Shown here: positions 15,493 to 18,079 of the stretch, one piece after another
Position numbering within the stretch: the first letter of the stretch is position 1
Layout of the letters: the number at the start of each line of letters is the position of its first letter
Program-made: the position numbers and the translations under genes
Source: BRH-c25 sp964447145
GTDB lineage: Bacteria > Bacillota > Clostridia > Lutisporales > Lutisporaceae
Assembly: GCA_964447145.1 (NCBI GenBank)
Contig: CAYURW010000053.1
Coordinates: forward strand, 1-18,079
Length of the DNA stretch: 18,079 bases
Direction: 5' to 3'
The notes under the pieces: generated by a model
Databases searched by the model: none
What the model was told of the DNA's origin: nothing
What the model saw: only the letters and a program-made list of their open reading frames with translations

Positions 15493-16551
15493 TTATAAAC
15501 CTGCCGCAGCCTTTATGCTTGCCTGGTGCTTCGTATCGATCTTTCCGTCAGAATGTCTTGTACTGTTAAGAAAATGTATATCAAAAACTCCGTTTATTCC
15601 GTTATTTTTTATCCAGTCGTAGTTTGTGCCTGCCCCGTAGTTGCCGCTTCTCCAATTCGTCCATTTTCCGCCCTCACCGGTGTCATTCCCGGCATGGGGC
15701 ATGCTGCTCATGCTGGCAGCGATTTTTCTTCCATTGTACTTGATGATTACGGGCCGTGTGACCCAACTGAATTCTCCGCCCCATATCTCTTTCATTTTTT
15801 TTGTGTCCGAAGCGGTCAATGTCTCACAGTCCGCATGATTTGCGCCGGTTGTGCGTCTGACAAAAAATGATTTTCCGGTATTAAAATCATAGACTTCAAA
15901 ATCTGCTCCTATCGGTATGACGTACTGTGCTTCCGTCCACCAGTCCAATGCTTCTCCGTATTTTGTCCCCGGAGTGCTCTTTACCGGCACATTGTGCACC
16001 GGTATTTTTACTATATCCCCAATATTAGGCCAGGAAGACTGGGTTTTATTATTCACTTTCAGCAATTCGGTAAGGGGAATGCCATACTTTATTGAAATAC
16101 TCCAATAGGTATCTCCTTTTACTACAGTATAATTCTTGTATGTTATATATGGCTTTGCACTTGTTGTAGTCCCTTTGCCGCCCGCCGGTATTCTGATCTT
16201 TTGTCCGATGTACAAATAAGAATTTGCATTCGCTCCATTCAAGCTTAGAAGCTCATTAATGTCGACTCCGTATTTCTGGCTGACCTTCCAGTAGGTATCT
16301 CCCGCTATAACAGTGTATTCCTTGTACTGCGGGACAACTAAGCTCTGCCCGGGATAAATCACAGTGCTTTGAGTCGCATTGTTGGCCGCCATCAATCCTT
16401 TTATCGGAACATTCAGCTTCTGACTGATAATCCAGTATGTGTCGCCTTTCTGCACTGTGTAGGCCGTACTCAGTGCATGTACTCCCGTGACACTCCCTAA
16501 TGCTATGCTTGTACACAAAATGCCTGATATGAAAAGCTTTTTAAACCACAT
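15493..16551 (-). CDS. Secreted protein with three LysM domains and an unrecognised C-terminal domain
   Basis: A 352-residue protein. A signal peptide (residues 1-26, ending VHA) is followed by three LysM domains at about 30-73, 79-122 and 140-183, each with the unusual GDTYW in place of GDTLW. A short linker leads to a C-terminal domain (about 198-352) containing WWTEAQYVIP, ADFEVYDFNTGKSFFVRRT, GANHADCETLTASD, RPVIIKYNGRKIAASM, SSMPHAGND and GVFDIHFLNSTRHSDGKID. The last block has conserved-looking His, Asp and Cys residues (H239, D241, C242, H286, H326, H333) that could form a metal or catalytic site. I have seen this C-terminal type in clostridial LysM proteins but know no assigned function. 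ATG 16551 is chosen over ATG 16569 because GGGAGG lies 7 bases before it. It probably binds peptidoglycan outside the cell. Confidence 0.88.
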   Translation of the reverse strand: MWFKKLFISGILCTSIALGSVTGVHALSTAYTVQKGDTYWIISQKLNVPIKGLMAANNATQSTVIYPGQSLVVPQYKEYTVIAGDTYWKVSQKYGVDINELLSLNGANANSYLYIGQKIRIPAGGKGTTTSAKPYITYKNYTVVKGDTYWSISIKYGIPLTELLKVNNKTQSSWPNIGDIVKIPVHNVPVKSTPGTKYGEALDWWTEAQYVIPIGADFEVYDFNTGKSFFVRRTTGANHADCETLTASDTKKMKEIWGGEFSWVTRPVIIKYNGRKIAASMSSMPHAGNDTGEGGKWTNWRSGNYGAGTNYDWIKNNGINGVFDIHFLNSTRHSDGKIDTKHQASIKAAAGL

Positions 16552-16571
16552 AAATTGACCTCCCAACATAG

Positions 16572-16618
16572 TTTACATAAACACATTCGACATAAATCTT
16601 GAATATCATTTATGTAAA
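16572..16618. repeat. 10-base inverted repeat upstream of the three-LysM gene
   Basis: TTTACATAAA (16572-16581) and TTTATGTAAA (16609-16618) are perfect inverted copies. A third partial copy, ACATAAA, lies between them near 16590. They occupy the gap between the LysM gene and the transposase terminator, where the LysM promoter must lie, so an operator is plausible. AT-richness makes chance less unlikely than for the other repeats. Confidence 0.4.
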
Positions 16619-16645
16619 TTATGGGGAGGGCTACATTTTATAAAG

Positions 16646-16675
16646 CAAAAAACTAAAAAGAGGCCTCAGCCTCTT
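16646..16675 (-). terminator. Strong intrinsic terminator after the transposase remnant
   Basis: AAGAGGC and GCCTCTT (16658-16664, 16669-16675) form a perfect 7-base stem with a 4-base loop. In minus-strand RNA it is followed by UUUUUAGUUUUUU (to 16646). It starts about 12 bases beyond the stop of the transposase-like gene. Confidence 0.85.
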
Positions 16676-16687
16676 AACCGGAACCTT

Positions 16688-17365
16688 TTACTTCCCTTTG
16701 GGAAAGCCTGTCCACAGCTTTTTCAGTTCACTCCAAATGCCCTTGCCCTCTCCGGGTTTTGAGCCCAGTTTTTTGTTGATCCTGTCAGCTGCCTGCCTTA
16801 CCGATTGGGAATCAAAGTCTTTTCCCGTATTAAGCTCCGGTAGATCCTCTTCTGCCTCATCTATTGTTTCAAGCATCCCCGCACATTTTTCTCTTAGTTT
16901 TTCATCAAATGCTTTGCCATATTCAATCCTTTCTCCATCGGAGAAATAATTTGCAGGCCTGATATATCCCTTGCTGCAGAGCAGTAATATTACTTCGGGA
17001 TAAACATCGCTGATAGTGTCCTTCATGCGTTCACTTCGGAACCTGTCGATGGTTTTGTGATCCGGCATATTCATCCCGCTGAGCCACATGAATATCACAT
17101 TTTCCCTGCAGCATTTTGCAATATCTCTGCATGAAAATATTTTCTGGGTGTAGGCATAGATCAGTACCTTAAGCATCATTACAGGATTGTAGCTGCTTGT
17201 CCCAATCCCCTCATACTTTTCATACAAGGGCGAAGTATCTATTTTTTCTATTATGCTGTCTACCACCCTCGCTATATGATTTTCGGGAACCAGCTCTTCC
17301 AGGCTTGGGGGAAGAAATGTTATCTGCCCTTGATTGTATGGTTTGAAAGGAGCCTTTTTGTCCAT
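16688..17365 (-). pseudogene. Truncated IS1182-like transposase (N-terminal DUF772 part)
   Basis: A 225-residue frame whose first 148 residues match the start of IS1182-group transposases: QITFLPPSLEELVPENH, GTSSYNPVMMLKVLIYAY, FMWLSGMNMPDHKTIDRFRS, and NYFSDGERIE with the first catalytic-type Asp143. Full proteins run to roughly 450-550 residues. Here the usual segment after DGxKIE (lysine-rich, with a NKYxxVW core) is missing, and a helical stretch resembling the later spacer (residues 151-200) follows directly. The remaining DDE acidic residues and C-terminal half are absent. This suggests an internal deletion plus C-terminal loss, so transposition activity is not expected. GAGGAGG precedes ATG 17365 at good spacing, an extended -10 promoter lies upstream and a strong terminator follows, so the fragment may still be expressed. 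No terminal inverted repeats could be assigned. Confidence 0.8.
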
Positions 17366-17412
17366 AAAATTCTCCTCCTCGTAAATAGTGATCCGACCTT
17401 TCCACTGATTAC

Positions 17413-17421
17413 ATTATAGCA
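17413..17421 (-). promoter_or_regulatory. Extended -10 promoter of the transposase remnant
   Basis: On the minus strand the sequence reads TGCTATAATG: a perfect TATAAT (17413-17418) with the TGn extension. No good -35 lies 16-18 bases upstream, which extended -10 promoters tolerate. It is about 50 bases before the ATG. Confidence 0.55.
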
Positions 17422-17474
17422 TATATAAATAAGAATTTATGCTGTACGTTTCAATGAGCACTTGTGCGAATTGA

Positions 17475-17649
17475 GTGCAATCCGCCATTCACAGCAGTGC
17501 GGCAGAATATCTCACCTATATTGCCGCCATTGGTGATGATGCCAGTTCTTTTGAAATACGTTATCAAGAAGAAAATATCTGGCTTACTCAAAAAATGATG
17601 GCTGAATTGTATGATATCACTGTTGCCACAGTTTCCCAATTGAAAGGAG
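17475..17649 (+). pseudogene. RhuM-family (virulence RhuM) N-terminal fragment
   Basis: The frame translates to about 55 residues that match the start of RhuM-family proteins: HSSAAEYLTYIAA, then FEIRYQEENIWLTQKMMAELYDITVATVSQ, the region before the usual HLKxIF segment. RhuM proteins are typically over 300 residues and are found on mobile or toxin-like accessory loci; their biochemical role is not firmly established. The match stops at about 17640 and gives way to the terminator of the SLH gene. A TGA (17472-17474) directly precedes the first codon, and an ATG in the same frame lies at 17454 upstream of it. The piece thus appears broken at both ends. No ribosome binding site is seen. It sits next to the transposase remnant, consistent with decay after insertion. 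Confidence 0.6.
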
Positions 17650-17665
17650 CCCTGGAAAGGGCCCC
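17646..17665 (-). terminator. Intrinsic terminator of the SLH gene
   Basis: GGAGCCCT (17646-17653) and AGGGCCCC (17658-17665) make an 8-base stem with a 4-base loop. The one irregular position is a G-U pair in minus-strand RNA but an A-C mismatch on the plus strand. UUUCAAUU follows on the minus strand. It lies about 60 bases beyond the SLH stop codon. Confidence 0.6.
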
Positions 17666-17724
17666 AATTCTATTAATGCACTTAAGTCATATATTTAATT
17701 ATCCATATACCCCATACACCAAGA

Positions 17725-18079
17725 CTACATGCCCTTCAAATACCGGTCTATCATTGCGGCGGCCTCTTCCCGGGTAATGAAGACTTTGGGCCTGAAGGTA
17801 TTGTCGCTGTAGCCGCTGAGCACCCCCATGTCCGCCAGTATGTCAAGGTATATGAGAGCATATTTTGCCACACTGTCCCTGTCCGTGAAATACACTCCCT
17901 TTGGCCTCGGAGGCTCTCCAAGCATCCTTCCCAGTATTGCAGCCGCCTCTTCCCGGGTTATCCTCTCATTTGCCCCGAAAATTGTCTTTCCTTCCGCTGC
18001 CCTTCCCTTGACCCAGCCGTTTGCATATGCATCTTCCACGTATTTCATTGCCCAGCCGGGTATATTTTTCTTATCGGCG
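17725..18079 (-). CDS. S-layer homology (SLH) domain protein, C-terminal part (5' end outside window)
   Basis: The frame runs from the right edge to TAG at 17725, giving the last 117 residues of a larger protein. Two SLH repeats are visible: one with GWAMKYVEDAYANGWVKG, NERITREEAAAILGRML, and one with FTDRDSVAKYALIYLDILADMGVLSGYSDNTFRPKVFITREEAAAMIDRYL. The residues TREEAAA in both are the hallmark of the domain. SLH modules bind pyruvylated secondary cell-wall polymer and fix enzymes, S-layer subunits or cellulosome-like anchors to the surface. The ATG at 18048 is internal: the reading continues upstream into the preceding part of the repeat (ADKKNIPGWA), so it should not be taken as the start. 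What the N-terminal part does is unknown. Confidence 0.9.
   Translation of the reverse strand, partial: ADKKNIPGWAMKYVEDAYANGWVKGRAAEGKTIFGANERITREEAAAILGRMLGEPPRPKGVYFTDRDSVAKYALIYLDILADMGVLSGYSDNTFRPKVFITREEAAAMIDRYLKGM

Noticed and set aside
18046..18048. ATG as start of the SLH protein
   Set aside because: The SLH repeat continues upstream in frame to the window edge, so this Met is internal.
1..18079. CRISPR array, tRNA or rRNA genes
   Set aside because: No regularly spaced repeats, no cloverleaf-type sequence and no rRNA-like sequence were noticed on reading; a dedicated scan was not possible.

Overview
The window looks like chromosomal DNA of a Gram-positive, anaerobic, probably spore-forming Clostridia member. 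The grounds are strong AGGAGG-type ribosome binding sites, many LysM and SLH cell-wall proteins, a CapA-like protein, a two-ASKHA-domain CoA-dehydratase activase of the kind found in strict anaerobes, and YkuD-type L,D-transpeptidases without signal peptides. I could run no searches, so all family names come from motif recognition. No rRNA, tRNA or CRISPR array was seen.

Layout. 1-942 (minus): the N-terminal 314 residues of a cardiolipin synthase running off the left edge. 1121-2724 (plus): two adjacent LysM + YkuD genes; the first has lost the catalytic His, Cys and Arg and the second keeps them. These are the only convincing plus-strand genes. From 2788 to the right edge all convincing genes are on the minus strand. 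Read in transcription order from the right edge they are: an SLH surface-layer protein (5' end outside the window); a truncated IS1182-like transposase; a secreted three-LysM protein with an unrecognised C-terminal domain; a giant 2-hydroxyacyl-CoA dehydratase activase; a membrane-anchored FG-GAP-like protein; a DUF3160 lipoprotein overlapping a CapA-family gene; a PLP aminotransferase; a small lipoprotein; and a phage-tail-sheath-like protein carrying an N-terminal signal peptide. A broken plus-strand RhuM-family fragment sits between the transposase and the SLH gene, marking 16.6-17.7 kb as a site of mobile-element decay.

How the genes may work together. Most products are predicted to be exported or to act at the envelope: LysM proteins, SLH, lipoproteins, CapA, cardiolipin synthase and the exported sheath-like protein. 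The region therefore reads as a cell-surface or spore-envelope neighbourhood with two metabolic genes (activase, aminotransferase) embedded in it. Intrinsic terminators at about 11014-11039, 15436-15477, 16646-16675 and 17646-17665 divide the minus strand into short transcription units.

The most unusual item is the tail-sheath-like protein (2788-4437). It keeps the C-terminal sheath domain but begins with a Sec-type signal sequence where sheath proteins usually have their N-terminal arm. It has no tube, baseplate, ATPase or other tail gene beside it; its only close upstream neighbour is a lipoprotein gene. The second is the catalytically dead YkuD paralogue beside its intact copy.
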